Assembly (NCBI GenBank): GCA_963821885.1
Contig: CAWGFN010000001.1
Span: 62,001-126,000 of the forward strand
DNA from: Oleiagrimonas sp963821885
Lineage (GTDB): Bacteria > Pseudomonadota > Gammaproteobacteria > Xanthomonadales > Rhodanobacteraceae
Length of the DNA stretch: 64,000 nucleotides
Reading direction: 5' to 3'
The translations under genes were made by a program, and so were the position numbers. Of the stretch, positions 35,578 to 44,338 are shown in pieces. The notes under the pieces were generated by a model. The model had not been told where the DNA came from, ran no database searches, and saw only the letters and a list, made by a program, of their open reading frames with translations. The first letter of the stretch is position 1. Every line of letters begins with the position of its first letter.

Positions 35578-35829
35578 CCTGTACTCCATGCACAGGGAGG
35601 TAGGGTGCAAAGAGGATCGGCCCAATCGCGAGTACGCGCCCGTGCTTCTCCGGACCGGAGCGGTGTCGGCGCGGGCTTCTTGGACAGCAGCGATGGGGCG
35701 GCTCGTGAACGACGGAAGCGGTCGCGGGACAATCCGGTATCAGAGGGGACTCCCGTCGTACCGGCAGCTTGATGTTCGAGCGCAGCGCAGCTCCCGCCAT
35801 GGGAAAACCAACAGGAAGGAGGTTTTGCG
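35578..35829. other. Leader region of the second nirK gene
   Basis: About 250 bases with no supported gene. It must carry the promoter of the rightward nirK. AGGAAGGAGG (35814-35823) is a very strong ribosome site. A lone TTGAT half-site occurs near 35770 but its partner half is missing, so no FNR-type site is called. Confidence 0.55.
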
Positions 35830-36924
35830 ATGTCCGATCAAGACAGGAAGGATGACTTGGCACGTCAGGCCGAGCATGCCCGGAGGCGTTTTCTGAAGGC
35901 GACCGGAGGAGTGGCGCTACTTGCCGGCCTCGGACCGGCAGGCGCGCTGCAGGCGGCGGAGCCGGATCGCACTGCCCATCAGAAGGATTTTCTCGGAGCG
36001 ACGGTCAAGACCGACACGGTCGCGGCGATGCCGGGGCGCATTCCAGCGCCGATTCACCGTGATCATCCGGTGGTGCATCACATCGAATTGGTGGCCAGGG
36101 AGGTCGAGGCTGAAATCGCACCAGGCGTCCGGTTCGTCTTCATGACCTACAACGGCCAGGTGCCCGCGCCGATGATTCGCGTGCGCCAGGGAGACACGGT
36201 GAAGCTCACCATGTCCAGCGCACCGGGTAACCAGCGGCCGCACAACGTCGACTTTCACGCGGTCTTCGGAACCGGCGGAAGTTCCGGATACACCATGGTG
36301 GTGCCGGGGCAGAGCCGTGAAGTCCGTTTCAAGTGCATGTATCCGGGTGCGTTCATCTACCACTGCGCGGTGCCGAATCTCGACGAGCACATCAGTCGTG
36401 GCATGTTCGGCATGATCCTGGTCGAGCCGCCCGAAGGGCTTCCCGAAGTCGATCACGAGTTCTATCTAGGCCAGCACGAGGTCTATGCGGGCGCAGATGC
36501 GAACGGGAAGGGTGTCCTGCCGTTCGATTACGACGCCATGCTGCGCGAGGATCCGAAATACGTGCTGCTCAATGGCGCCGCGCACGGGCTGACGTCCGGC
36601 CGTTATGGCGCGATGCAGGCCCGGGTGGGCGAGACCGTGCGCGTGTTCATGGTCACCGGCGGGCCCAACCTGACATCGAGCTTTCACCCGATCGGCAATG
36701 TGTGGAGACGTTGCTGGCCGCAGGGTGCACTGGCCAATCCACCGCTGCAGTACATCCAGACCCAGTCGGTGCCGCCGGGCAGCTGCTTCGTCGGAGAAAT
36801 GGAACTGCCCGTGCCCGAAACCATCAAGCTGGTCGACCACTCGCTTACGCGCGTGGCGCGTAAGGGCCTGCTGGCCGAAATCCAGGTTTCCGGGCCGGCC
36901 AATCCGGAAATCTTCAAGGGTTGA
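35830..36924 (+). CDS. nirK: Copper nitrite reductase, two-domain, Tat-exported
   Basis: A 364-residue NirK reducing nitrite to nitric oxide in the periplasm. It begins with a twin-arginine signal (RRRFLKATGG, residues 18-27). Type-1 copper ligands are His138, Cys179, His187 and Met192. Type-2 ligands are His143, His178 and His337, and the catalytic residues are Asp141 and His286. All are present, so it should be active. Unlike the other NirK in this window it lacks the extra cupredoxin domain and uses Tat rather than Sec. Three additional cysteines (169, 295, 319) are unusual. It has its own strong ribosome site and sits after the ftsH terminator, so it is probably monocistronic. Confidence 0.94.
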   Translation: MSDQDRKDDLARQAEHARRRFLKATGGVALLAGLGPAGALQAAEPDRTAHQKDFLGATVKTDTVAAMPGRIPAPIHRDHPVVHHIELVAREVEAEIAPGVRFVFMTYNGQVPAPMIRVRQGDTVKLTMSSAPGNQRPHNVDFHAVFGTGGSSGYTMVVPGQSREVRFKCMYPGAFIYHCAVPNLDEHISRGMFGMILVEPPEGLPEVDHEFYLGQHEVYAGADANGKGVLPFDYDAMLREDPKYVLLNGAAHGLTSGRYGAMQARVGETVRVFMVTGGPNLTSSFHPIGNVWRRCWPQGALANPPLQYIQTQSVPPGSCFVGEMELPVPETIKLVDHSLTRVARKGLLAEIQVSGPANPEIFKG

Positions 36925-37077
36925 GGGCCGGGCAGGCGAGGGGCCAGGTGCATGTCCTCGTGACAGGACCGAGCCGGCCCTTCGCCTGCCCGCCAGAAAA
37001 CGGTTCCAGAAAACGGTTGCAGATTCACTTGCGCACTGTTGAACGGCCGCATCTGGCCGTACCCACCTACCAAGAAC

Positions 37078-38625
37078 TCAATGCATCGCCTCCGGCCCCG
37101 CGCCGCCGAACGGCGGACGCGCCAGCCACAGGATCGGGATCAGGCACACGAACAGCACCGTGCAGCCCCAGAACACGTCGTTGACCGCCAGGGTCAGGGC
37201 ATCGTGGCTGATCACCCGGTCGACCACGGCCCAGGCGCGCTGGCCGGTGACGCCGAGGCCGTGCAGCGTGTCCAGGTAACGCGTGGCGGCCGGATTGCCG
37301 TGTGCCACGTGCTCGGTGAGAACCGCCTGGTGGTATTCGGAGCGGTGCTGCCAAAGCGTCACCGTGATCGCGGTGGACACGCTGGAGGCCATGGTGCGGA
37401 AGAAGTTGGCCAGCCCCGAGGCCGTGGCCACCTCGTTGGGCTTGAGGCCCGACAGGATCACCTGGTTGAGCGGGATGAAGAAGCAGGGGATGGCCAGGCC
37501 CATGACGAAGCGCGGCATGACCAGGCTGCCGAACGAGGCGTCGTTGTTGAAGGTGGAGAACCAGTACGAGGTGACCGCGAAGACGATGAACGAGAAGGTC
37601 ACCACCGCGCGCAGTTCCAGGCGGTCGATGTTTCGCCCGATCACCGGTGACAGCAGGAACGCCAGGATGCCCACCGGTGCGGTGGCCAAGCCGGCCCAGG
37701 TGGCGGTGTAGTTGAGGTTGATCTGCAACCACAGCGGGAACACCACGTTGATGCCGAAGAAGGCGACCATGCCCAGCGACAGGGCCACGACGCCGACGGC
37801 GAAGTTGCGCTTGCGGAACAATGACAGGTCGATCACCGGGTGCTTGGCCATCAGTTCCCAGGCCACCAGGAAGGTCAGGCAGACCAGGGCGATGATGCCC
37901 AGCGCCAGGATCAGCGGCGAGGAGAACCAGTCCTTGTCATTGCCGTTGTCGAGCATGAACTGCAAACTGCCCACGCCGACCACCAGCAGGGCCAGGCCGA
38001 TGATGTCGATGGGCACCTTGACCGTGGTGGTCTCGCGCTTGCGCATGATGGTCCACACGATGGCCCCGGCCAGCAGGCCCACCGGCACGTTGATGAAGAA
38101 GATCCACGGCCAGGACAGGTTGTCGGTGATGTAGCCACCCAGGATCGGGCCGAAGATCGGCGCCACCACCACGGTCATGGCCCACAATGCCAATGCCATG
38201 CCCTTGCGCTCAACCGGGTAGGCGCCCAGCAGCAGAGCCAGCGAAAGGGCCACCATGGGCCCCGAGCCGGCGCCCTGCAGCAGGCGGAAGACCACCAGCA
38301 TCGGCATCGAGGTGGCCATGCCGCACAGCATGGAGAAGGTGACGAACAGCAGCAGCGCGGTGACGAAGGTACGCACCTCGCCGAAGCGCTTGGCGATCCA
38401 GCCGGTCAGCGGCTGCATGATGGCGCTGGCCAGGGCGTAGGAGCTGATCGCCCACGTGCCTTCCTGCGGGCTGACCGCCAGCGAGCCGGCGATGTGCGGC
38501 ACCGACACGTTGACGATGGTCAGGTCGAGGATCTCCATGAAGGTGGCGAAGGAGATCGCGATCGTGACCAGCGCCAGCGGGGCGCCATGCAGCGGCTTCA
38601 TCGGCGCGGAGTCGTTGTTGGACAT
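37078..38625 (-). CDS. emrB: DHA2-family multidrug efflux MFS permease
   Basis: A 515-residue inner-membrane proton antiporter with about 14 helices. The DHA2 signatures are visible: FMEILDLTIVNVSVPHIAG in helix 1, WAISSYALASAIMQPLTGW in helix 2, RLLQGAGSGPM in helix 4, and GPILGGYITDNLSWPWIFFINVP in helix 5. It forms a tripartite pump with the adaptor and outer-membrane factor encoded immediately upstream. It is the last gene of the marR-led operon, 65 bp after emrA. The exported drugs are not predictable from sequence. Confidence 0.92.
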   Translation of the reverse strand: MSNNDSAPMKPLHGAPLALVTIAISFATFMEILDLTIVNVSVPHIAGSLAVSPQEGTWAISSYALASAIMQPLTGWIAKRFGEVRTFVTALLLFVTFSMLCGMATSMPMLVVFRLLQGAGSGPMVALSLALLLGAYPVERKGMALALWAMTVVVAPIFGPILGGYITDNLSWPWIFFINVPVGLLAGAIVWTIMRKRETTTVKVPIDIIGLALLVVGVGSLQFMLDNGNDKDWFSSPLILALGIIALVCLTFLVAWELMAKHPVIDLSLFRKRNFAVGVVALSLGMVAFFGINVVFPLWLQINLNYTATWAGLATAPVGILAFLLSPVIGRNIDRLELRAVVTFSFIVFAVTSYWFSTFNNDASFGSLVMPRFVMGLAIPCFFIPLNQVILSGLKPNEVATASGLANFFRTMASSVSTAITVTLWQHRSEYHQAVLTEHVAHGNPAATRYLDTLHGLGVTGQRAWAVVDRVISHDALTLAVNDVFWGCTVLFVCLIPILWLARPPFGGAGPEAMH

Positions 38626-38690
38626 CGCGGGGTCGGGTTCCGGCGAGGGGCGCGGCCGGGGCCGCGCCGTGGATCAGCGGGGGAGATGGT

Positions 38691-39878
38691 CTACTTGCGG
38701 GTGCCGAGGTTGGCGTCGATCACCGCTTCGGCCTCGCGCGTGGCCTCGGCCAGGTCGCCGCCGTACACCGAGGTCTGCGCCACCGGTTTGTCCACCGGCT
38801 GCCTGGCCAGCACCAGACCGCTGCGATCATGCGTGTCCACGTCGATGGTGGTGGACAGGCCGATGCGCAGCGGGTGTTTGCGCAGGTCGCCGGCATCGAT
38901 CGAGATGCGCACCGGCACGCGCTGCACCACCTTGATCCAGTTGCCCGAGGCGTTCTGCGCCGGCAGCAGGGCGAATGCGCTGCCGGTGCCGGCGCCCAGG
39001 CCCACGACCTTGCCGTGCAGGGTCACGCCGCCGTAGATGTCGGGCTTGATGGTGGCTGGCTGGCCGATGCGGATGTGCGCCAGCTGGACTTCCTTGAAGT
39101 TGGCCTCCACCCACAGGTTGTCCAGCGGGATGACCTGCATCAGCGGCATGCCCGGCTGCACCTGCTGGCCGACCTGCACGCTGCGCTCGGCGACGTAGCC
39201 GCTGACCGGCGCCACGATGGCGGTGCGGTGCGCGGCCAGCCAGGCGGTGCGGAAGGCGGCGCGCGCCTGCATCACGGCCGGGTTGTGCTCGATGTCGGTG
39301 CCGTCGACCGCGGCGTGCGCGGCCGTGGCCTGGCGCTCGGCCAGCTGCAGTGCACTGGTCGCGGTGCGCACGCGGTCCTCCAGGTGCTGCACGTCCTGCG
39401 AGGACACCGCCTGCTGCTTGAGCAGGGGCTTGCTGCGCGCCAGGTCGGCGCGGGCCAGGTTCAGTTCGACCTTGCGCGCGTCGACCGCGGCGTCGGCCTG
39501 CTGCGCGCTGGCCACGGCCTGGCGTACCTTGCGCACGGTCTCGGCCAGGGCGCTGCGGGCGCGATCAAGGCTGAGGTCGGTGTCGTTGCGGTCCAGCCGG
39601 ACCAGCACCTGGCCGGCCTTCACGAAATCGGTGTCGTCGGCGAGCACGCCGACCACGGTGCCGGGGATCTGCGCGCTGATGCTGACCTGGTTGCCCTTGA
39701 CGTAGGCATCGTCGGTGGTCTCGCGCTGCGAGAGCACGAACAGCCACATGAGGAACCAGGCTGCGCCGGCCAGCACGAACACGCCGCCGATGATCAGCAG
39801 GATGCGCTTGCGCTTGGGCGTGTTGCTCTCGGTGGTGATGGCGGCCGATGCCGCCTTGTTGTCGTCGTTGCCGCTCAT
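38691..39878 (-). CDS. emrA: EmrA-type periplasmic adaptor (membrane fusion protein)
   Basis: A 395-residue HlyD-family adaptor: one N-terminal membrane helix (ILLIIGGVFVLAGAAWFLMW), a first lipoyl half with DDAYVKGNQVSISAQIPG, a long alpha-hairpin (about residues 110-220, rich in Ala, Gln and Arg), a second lipoyl half (TAIVAPVSGYVAERSVQVGQ) and a beta-barrel domain (NLWVEANFKEVQL). It links the EmrB permease to the outer-membrane factor. Its start ATG overlaps the preceding gene's stop by 4 bases. Confidence 0.93.
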   Translation of the reverse strand: MSGNDDNKAASAAITTESNTPKRKRILLIIGGVFVLAGAAWFLMWLFVLSQRETTDDAYVKGNQVSISAQIPGTVVGVLADDTDFVKAGQVLVRLDRNDTDLSLDRARSALAETVRKVRQAVASAQQADAAVDARKVELNLARADLARSKPLLKQQAVSSQDVQHLEDRVRTATSALQLAERQATAAHAAVDGTDIEHNPAVMQARAAFRTAWLAAHRTAIVAPVSGYVAERSVQVGQQVQPGMPLMQVIPLDNLWVEANFKEVQLAHIRIGQPATIKPDIYGGVTLHGKVVGLGAGTGSAFALLPAQNASGNWIKVVQRVPVRISIDAGDLRKHPLRIGLSTTIDVDTHDRSGLVLARQPVDKPVAQTSVYGGDLAEATREAEAVIDANLGTRK

Positions 39879-41356
39879 GGGGTCGGGGTCCGTGAGGAAG
39901 TGGATGCGGGGGCGGGATGGGCGCCGGCGTCGGCCGGCGCACCGGGCATGTGGTAGCCGCCGCCGAGGGCCTGGATCAGGCCGACATCGGCGTCGAGGAT
40001 TTCGGCGTCCAGTTGCAGCGCGGCGTCCTGCTGCTGCAGGGACTGCGCGCGCATGCCAAGCACCGGCTCGATGCTGGTGATGCCGCGACGGTGGCGGGCA
40101 TCGGCATTGGCGAGCAGCGACTGGATGGCCTGGAGTTGCCGTGACTGCTGCACCTGTTGCTCGCGCAGGCGCTCGAGGTTCAGGGCCGCGGTGGAGACAT
40201 CCCGCGCCGCGTCGAGCACCGCGTCGTTGTACTGCGCCACGGCTTGGCGTACCTGGGCCTTGCTGACGCCGAATCCGGCGCGCAGCAGGCCGCCTTCGAA
40301 GATCGGCAGGTGCACGGCGGGGGTCAATGCGAAGACGCGGCTTTCGGGTCTCAGCAGCTTGCCCATGTCGATGCTTGAAAGGCCGGCCAGGGCGCTGATG
40401 CTGACATCGGGGTAGAACCTGGCGCGGGCCGCGTCGGTGCCGCGCACCGCGGCCTCGACCTGCCAGCGGCGGGCGGCGATGTCGGGGCGGCGGGCGATCA
40501 GGTCGAGGCCGGCATGTTCGGGCAGGCGGGCGTTGGCGTCAGGCAGCGGCCGTGGCTTCAGCGCCGGCAGCTGGTCCGGCGACACGCCGACCAGGGCGGC
40601 CAGGATCGCCAGGCGGATGCGCGCGCTGCCGCGCAGGGCCGCCGCCTGCTGGCGGGCCCCGGCGAGCTGCGCCTGGGCCTGGCGCAGGCCATCGCTGGTC
40701 TGCAGGCCGGCGCGCAGGCGCACCTGCTGCACCTGTTCGGCTCGCGCGGCATTGGCGACCTGCTTCTCGGCCAGGGCCAGCCGCTGGCGGTCGGCCAGCC
40801 AGCCGAAATAGGTACGGGTGATGCCGACCTGCAGGCCCAGCGCGGCGGCGCTGCGTCCGGCCTCGGCCGCGCGCACCTGGCCGATGGCCGCGGCCACGGC
40901 GGCGCGATTGCCGCCCCACAGGTCGAAGTCATAGCTGCCCTGCACCCCGATGTCGCCCTGGGTGTACCAGGTGAAGCCGAGCAGGCGGGTCGGGAACAGG
41001 CCGTTCTCGCTCAGTCGCTGGCGCGCCACCTGCGCGTTGCCGTTGATGCGCAGTCCGACCTGGGCCGCGGTCAGTCGCGCCGAGGATTGCGCCAGGGCCA
41101 CGCGGCTGCTGGCCGTGGCCAGGCTGGTCGAATCGGCCAGCGCGCGGTGGATCAGCTCGTCCAGTTGCGGGTCGTCATAGCGCTTCCACCAGTCGCTGGC
41201 GGGCCAGGCGCCCGGATCCGGGTTGGACAGTCCGGCCAGCGGCACCTGAGTGCGCAGGTCGTCGGGCCGGACCTTGTCGGGCACGCCGATGCAGGCGCCG
41301 AGGAGCACTGTGACGGCCACCAAGGCAAGCGTGCGGGGGAGGGAAGGCAGGTTCAT
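39875..41356 (-). CDS. Outer-membrane efflux lipoprotein (NodT/OprM family)
   Basis: A 493-residue TolC-like channel subunit with lipobox LLGAC near residue 22, so it is lipid-anchored in the outer membrane. Two repeats of long helices with barrel strands are recognisable (ASSRVALAQSSARLTAAQVG; YNDAVLDAARDVSTAALNLE), plus YTQGDIGVQGSYDFDLWGG, typical of the family. Acting with EmrA and EmrB it completes a tripartite pump. It overlaps the regulator upstream and emrA downstream by 4 bases each (ATGA), so translation is coupled along the operon. Confidence 0.92.
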   Translation of the reverse strand: MNLPSLPRTLALVAVTVLLGACIGVPDKVRPDDLRTQVPLAGLSNPDPGAWPASDWWKRYDDPQLDELIHRALADSTSLATASSRVALAQSSARLTAAQVGLRINGNAQVARQRLSENGLFPTRLLGFTWYTQGDIGVQGSYDFDLWGGNRAAVAAAIGQVRAAEAGRSAAALGLQVGITRTYFGWLADRQRLALAEKQVANAARAEQVQQVRLRAGLQTSDGLRQAQAQLAGARQQAAALRGSARIRLAILAALVGVSPDQLPALKPRPLPDANARLPEHAGLDLIARRPDIAARRWQVEAAVRGTDAARARFYPDVSISALAGLSSIDMGKLLRPESRVFALTPAVHLPIFEGGLLRAGFGVSKAQVRQAVAQYNDAVLDAARDVSTAALNLERLREQQVQQSRQLQAIQSLLANADARHRRGITSIEPVLGMRAQSLQQQDAALQLDAEILDADVGLIQALGGGYHMPGAPADAGAHPAPASTSSRTPTP

Positions 41357-41874
41357 GCGCTGTGGGTATCCATGGCGTCGAGGTTGCCCAGGAGCTTCTC
41401 CGCCAGGCGGCGAAACTCACGGTGCTCCTTCGGGGTGAAGTCCTTGAACAGGGACTGCAGTCGGGGGCGCAGCAGCGGCAACAGTTCACGTACCAGGGCA
41501 TCGCCCTGCGGGGTGACTTCGAGAATGATGCGGCGGCGGTCCTGGTCGCTCGGGCGGCGCGTCACCAGTCCGCGCTTGAGCAGGCTGTCGATGATGCGGG
41601 TCATGTTGGTCGGCTTTTGCGCCGCCCACTGGCACAGTTCCGAGGGATGGGTCTGCTGCCCGGGGCTGCTGAACAGCATCATCAGGGTGCGGAATTCGCT
41701 GTTGCTGAGCTGGTAGGGCTTGAGCCACGCCTCTTCGGCCTGGTCCAGGCGGTTGCCGGCGATGTTGAGCATCTTCAGCAGGGTGACGTCGTCCACCGGC
41801 AGGCCGGGCAGCAGCTCGGCCACGCGCGCCACGGCGGCTTGCATCGCCTGGCAGGATTCGAAGATAGGTCCCAT
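41353..41874 (-). CDS. MarR family transcriptional repressor of the efflux operon
   Basis: A 173-residue winged-helix regulator. The recognition region is PSELCQWAAQKPTNMTRIIDSLLKRG and the wing is VTRRPSDQDRRRIILEVTPQG, both standard for MarR proteins. It is the first gene of the operon with the outer-membrane factor, emrA and emrB, and probably autorepresses it by binding the palindrome 10 bases upstream of its start. Ligands of such EmrR/MarR-like proteins are usually aromatic acids or drugs that are also pump substrates. A start upstream of ATG 41874 is not available. Confidence 0.93.
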   Translation of the reverse strand: MGPIFESCQAMQAAVARVAELLPGLPVDDVTLLKMLNIAGNRLDQAEEAWLKPYQLSNSEFRTLMMLFSSPGQQTHPSELCQWAAQKPTNMTRIIDSLLKRGLVTRRPSDQDRRRIILEVTPQGDALVRELLPLLRPRLQSLFKDFTPKEHREFRRLAEKLLGNLDAMDTHSA

Positions 41875-41884
41875 CTCAGCCGTG

Positions 41885-41906
41885 AATAGTTCATGAGTGA
41901 ACTATT
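41885..41906 (-). promoter_or_regulatory. MarR-type operator of the efflux operon
   Basis: Perfect 9-bp inverted repeat AATAGTTCA-TGAG-TGAACTATT ending 10 bases upstream of the regulator start codon. A further half-site AACTATT lies at 41915-41921. Length and position fit a MarR-family operator placed over the promoter or transcription start. Notably AT-rich for this genome. Confidence 0.78.
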
Positions 41907-41950
41907 AATCTAACAACTATTCAGACCGGCGTAAACCACCCCCGTGCGGG

Positions 41951-42730
41951 TCAGGCCGGATCGAGGCCGAACAGCCGCCGTGCGTTGCGGCGGGTGGCGG
42001 CCGCGAGGGTGTCCCGCGACTCGGGACGCAGGCGCGCGACGGCGTCGAGCACGTCGGTGAGGTAGGCCGGCTCGTTGCGCTGGCCGCGGTGCGCGGCGCC
42101 GGGCTGGTCGGGCGCGTCGGTTTCCAGCAGCAACTGGTCCAGCGGCATGTTCGCGACCAGCCGGTGCAGGCGGTGCGCGCCGGGGTGGGTGAGGGGGCCG
42201 CCGAGCCCGATGTGGAAGCCCAGGTCCCAAAGTTGCCGGGCCTGCTCGGGACTGCCGCCGTAACTGTGCACCACGCCACGCACGGGGCCTTCGCGGCGCA
42301 GGGTGTGGATGACGTCCTCGACGGCCTTGCGGGCATGCACGATCAGCGGCAAGCCGGTCTCGCGCGCCAGGCCGATCTGGTGCAGGAAGTAGTGGCGCTG
42401 GATCGCCGCATCGCCGTCGACATGGAAATCCAGGCCACATTCGCCCACCGCCACCGCCGGTTCGTCGCGCAACCAGCGTTCCAGCGCCGGCAGGTCCTGC
42501 TCGCGGTGTTCGTGCACGAACATCGGGTGCAGGCCGTAGCTGGCGTGCAGTCGCAGCGGGGCGCTGTCCAGGGCGCAGGTGGCGCGGATGTCCGGCCAGC
42601 GCCGCGCGCTCACGCCGGCCAGGACGATGTCGGTCACGCCCGCGGCCCGGGCACGCTCGATGACGGCGTGGCGGTCCGCCGCGAAGCGTTCATCGTCCAG
42701 GTGCGTGTGGCTGTCGAAGAGCTCGGTCAC
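41951..42730 (-). CDS. TatD family metal-dependent hydrolase
   Basis: A 259-residue TIM-barrel amidohydrolase-like nuclease. Metal ligands are seen in FDSHTHLDD, in VGECGLDF (Glu), in PLIVHARKA and VVHSYGG (His), and in LLETDAPDQP (Asp). TatD proteins are 3'-5' DNases linked to DNA repair in relatives. The start is set at GTG 42730, with CAGGAA at a proper distance; ATG 42745 upstream has its purine stretch too close. It reads toward the efflux operon regulator from the opposite side. Confidence 0.92.
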   Translation of the reverse strand: MTELFDSHTHLDDERFAADRHAVIERARAAGVTDIVLAGVSARRWPDIRATCALDSAPLRLHASYGLHPMFVHEHREQDLPALERWLRDEPAVAVGECGLDFHVDGDAAIQRHYFLHQIGLARETGLPLIVHARKAVEDVIHTLRREGPVRGVVHSYGGSPEQARQLWDLGFHIGLGGPLTHPGAHRLHRLVANMPLDQLLLETDAPDQPGAAHRGQRNEPAYLTDVLDAVARLRPESRDTLAAATRRNARRLFGLDPA

Positions 42731-42915
42731 GGGCGTTCCTGCCATCTTCCGCAAAGCGCAAACGCATCTATCGTCCCACATGCCAGAGCGGTGTACAGTC
42801 CCCATGGCGAGCGGTGGAAACGAGGGATTCCGCCTAAGGACACGTTCAGCTGCCGGGTGCTTGCATGGCCGCGACGACGTGATGTTCCGTGTAGATCGAT
42901 CCGGGAGGAAACCCC

Positions 42916-43479
42916 ATGAACAAGATCATCAAGACTGCGCTTGCCGCAGGTGTCGCCCTGGCGCTGGGCGCGGGCCTGGGCGGCTGCGACCGCAACGCCG
43001 GCGCCGAGGGCCCCAATGCCCAGGCGCAGGGACCGCAGTACGCCACTGTTCTCAGCTCCACGCCGATCCGCAAGACCTACAACAATCCGCGGCAGGCTTG
43101 CCATGATGAAACCGTGACCCACCACAAGCCGGTCAAGGACACCAACCAGATTGCCGGTACCGCGATCGGCGCGGTGGTCGGCGGACTGGCCGGTCACCAG
43201 GTCGGTGGTGGCAAGGGCAAGACCATTGCCACGGTGGCGGGAGCGGTGGCCGGTGGCTATGCCGGCAAGAAGATCCAGGAGAATCGCCAGGAGAACGCCA
43301 CCTACACCAGCCAGGAGCAGAAGTGCGAGACGGTGAACCATCCGACCACCAAGATCGTCGGCTATACCGTCAGGTACCAGCTTCCGGACGGCACGGTGAA
43401 GACCACGCGCATGGATCACGATCCAGGCGACAAGGTCGAGATCAAGCAGTCCACGACGGTGGTGTCTGACGCGCACTGA
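42916..43479 (+). CDS. Glycine-zipper 2TM domain lipoprotein
   Basis: A 187-residue outer-membrane-type lipoprotein with lipobox LGGC. The central AGTAIGAVVGGLAGHQVGGG and VAGAVAGGYAGKKIQ segments form a glycine-zipper 2TM (SlyB/PcpY-like). A C-terminal beta domain follows (VGYTVRYQLPDGTVKTTRM) with a Cys pair (QACHDE and QKCETV) flanking the zipper. Such proteins affect envelope integrity. The ribosome site GGGAGGAA lies 5 bases upstream of ATG 42916. A second, shorter relative follows 42 bp downstream. Confidence 0.82.
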   Translation: MNKIIKTALAAGVALALGAGLGGCDRNAGAEGPNAQAQGPQYATVLSSTPIRKTYNNPRQACHDETVTHHKPVKDTNQIAGTAIGAVVGGLAGHQVGGGKGKTIATVAGAVAGGYAGKKIQENRQENATYTSQEQKCETVNHPTTKIVGYTVRYQLPDGTVKTTRMDHDPGDKVEIKQSTTVVSDAH

Positions 43480-43521
43480 GGAAACGTGCGTCCGGCGTCG
43501 CCCAATCCCTGGAGGTGCAGC

Positions 43522-44043
43522 ATGTCTTTGACAACACGTATCCATACGAAGCATTTGATGGTGGCCGCCCTGGTCGCGATGGCGTGGGCCCTGGCCGGTT
43601 GCGCGAGCGCTCCCGGCGCATCTGGCCAGGGACAGTACGGCACCACCTACGGGCCGCCGCCATCGGCCGGCTACGGAGCCGGAACGACGCGTTGCGCACC
43701 TGATCGTTGCGGCGTGGTCGAGGGCGTGGGGCAGGTCTACATCCAGGGCGACAAGCGTTCGACAGCGCTGGGCACCGTGATCGGCGCCGTGGTCGGCGGC
43801 GTGCTCGGCAATACGGTCGGCAAGGGTGATGGCCGCAAGGCCGCCACCGTGGTCGGTGCCGTCGCGGGTGGCGCGGTCGGCCACGAAGTCGCCAAGCGCA
43901 ACAGCGGCGACGTCCCGGCCTGGCGCGTGGTGGTGCGGCTTGACGATGGCCGCACGGCCACGGTCACGCAGCGGGAGGATCCCGGCGTCGGCGTCGGGGA
44001 CCGCGTGCGGATCGACCAGGGCCACGTGTACCGTCACCGTTAG
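43522..44043 (+). CDS. Glycine-zipper 2TM domain lipoprotein (second copy)
   Basis: A 173-residue paralogue-like lipoprotein with lipobox LAGCA. A Gly/Tyr/Pro-rich N-terminal part (GTTYGPPPSAGYGAG) precedes the zipper GTVIGAVVGGVLGNTVGKG and VVGAVAGGAVGHEVAK, then the beta domain AWRVVVRLDDGRTATVTQRED. The order of elements matches the upstream neighbour, so a tandem duplication is likely although the sequences have diverged. Ribosome site GGAGG at 43511-43515. The stop codon overlaps that of a possible small minus-strand ORF. Confidence 0.82.
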   Translation: MSLTTRIHTKHLMVAALVAMAWALAGCASAPGASGQGQYGTTYGPPPSAGYGAGTTRCAPDRCGVVEGVGQVYIQGDKRSTALGTVIGAVVGGVLGNTVGKGDGRKAATVVGAVAGGAVGHEVAKRNSGDVPAWRVVVRLDDGRTATVTQREDPGVGVGDRVRIDQGHVYRHR

Positions 44044-44180
44044 AGGAAATCCCCACGAGGGGTTGCATCGGGCCACTGGGCGTTGCGGTTGAGCGCGAGG
44101 ATGCCGTGCTTGCACAGCAGCACCTCGTCCTCCGCCTGCGCGCGAACGGTGGTCCGGGGCGCCTGTTGGTGTGGGCGCAT
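44040..44180 (-). CDS. Possible small protein, 46 residues
   Basis: An open frame from ATG 44180 with charged, mixed composition (AQAEDEVLLCKHGILALNR; NAQWPDATPRGDFL) that reads more like protein than a GC shadow. It begins 105 bases past the terminator of the cell-wall hydrolase, so it would need its own promoter, and no ribosome site is evident. It recalls no known family. It could equally be chance, and is listed for completeness. Confidence 0.25.
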   Translation of the reverse strand: MRPHQQAPRTTVRAQAEDEVLLCKHGILALNRNAQWPDATPRGDFL

Positions 44181-44284
44181 CGACGTGTCCGAAAGCTGGA
44201 TGCGCCACGAACCGCCGGACGCCCATCCCTCAGGTCTTTGCGCCCGCACTCCACGTGAGGCGCATCGTGATGATGACCGGGCAT

Positions 44285-44312
44285 AAAAAAACCCTCCCGC
44301 GAGAGGGAGGGT
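44285..44312 (-). terminator. Rho-independent terminator of the cell-wall hydrolase gene
   Basis: Minus-strand stem of 8 bp (ACCCTCCC, 44291-44298, with GGGAGGGT, 44305-44312) and a 6-base loop, followed on the minus strand by a run of T (44285-44291). It lies 27 bases beyond the stop codon of the hydrolase. Confidence 0.88.
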
Positions 44313-44338
44313 CTTACCCGGTGAACGGGGCGTGTGGA

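Noticed and set aside
35760..35790. Possible FNR site upstream of the second nirK (TTGAT near 35770)
   Set aside because: Only one half-site is present; the expected ATCAA partner is missing.
36985..37020. Tandem CCAGAAAACGGTT repeat after the second nirK
   Set aside because: Two short copies only; no sign of a CRISPR, attachment site or mobile element.
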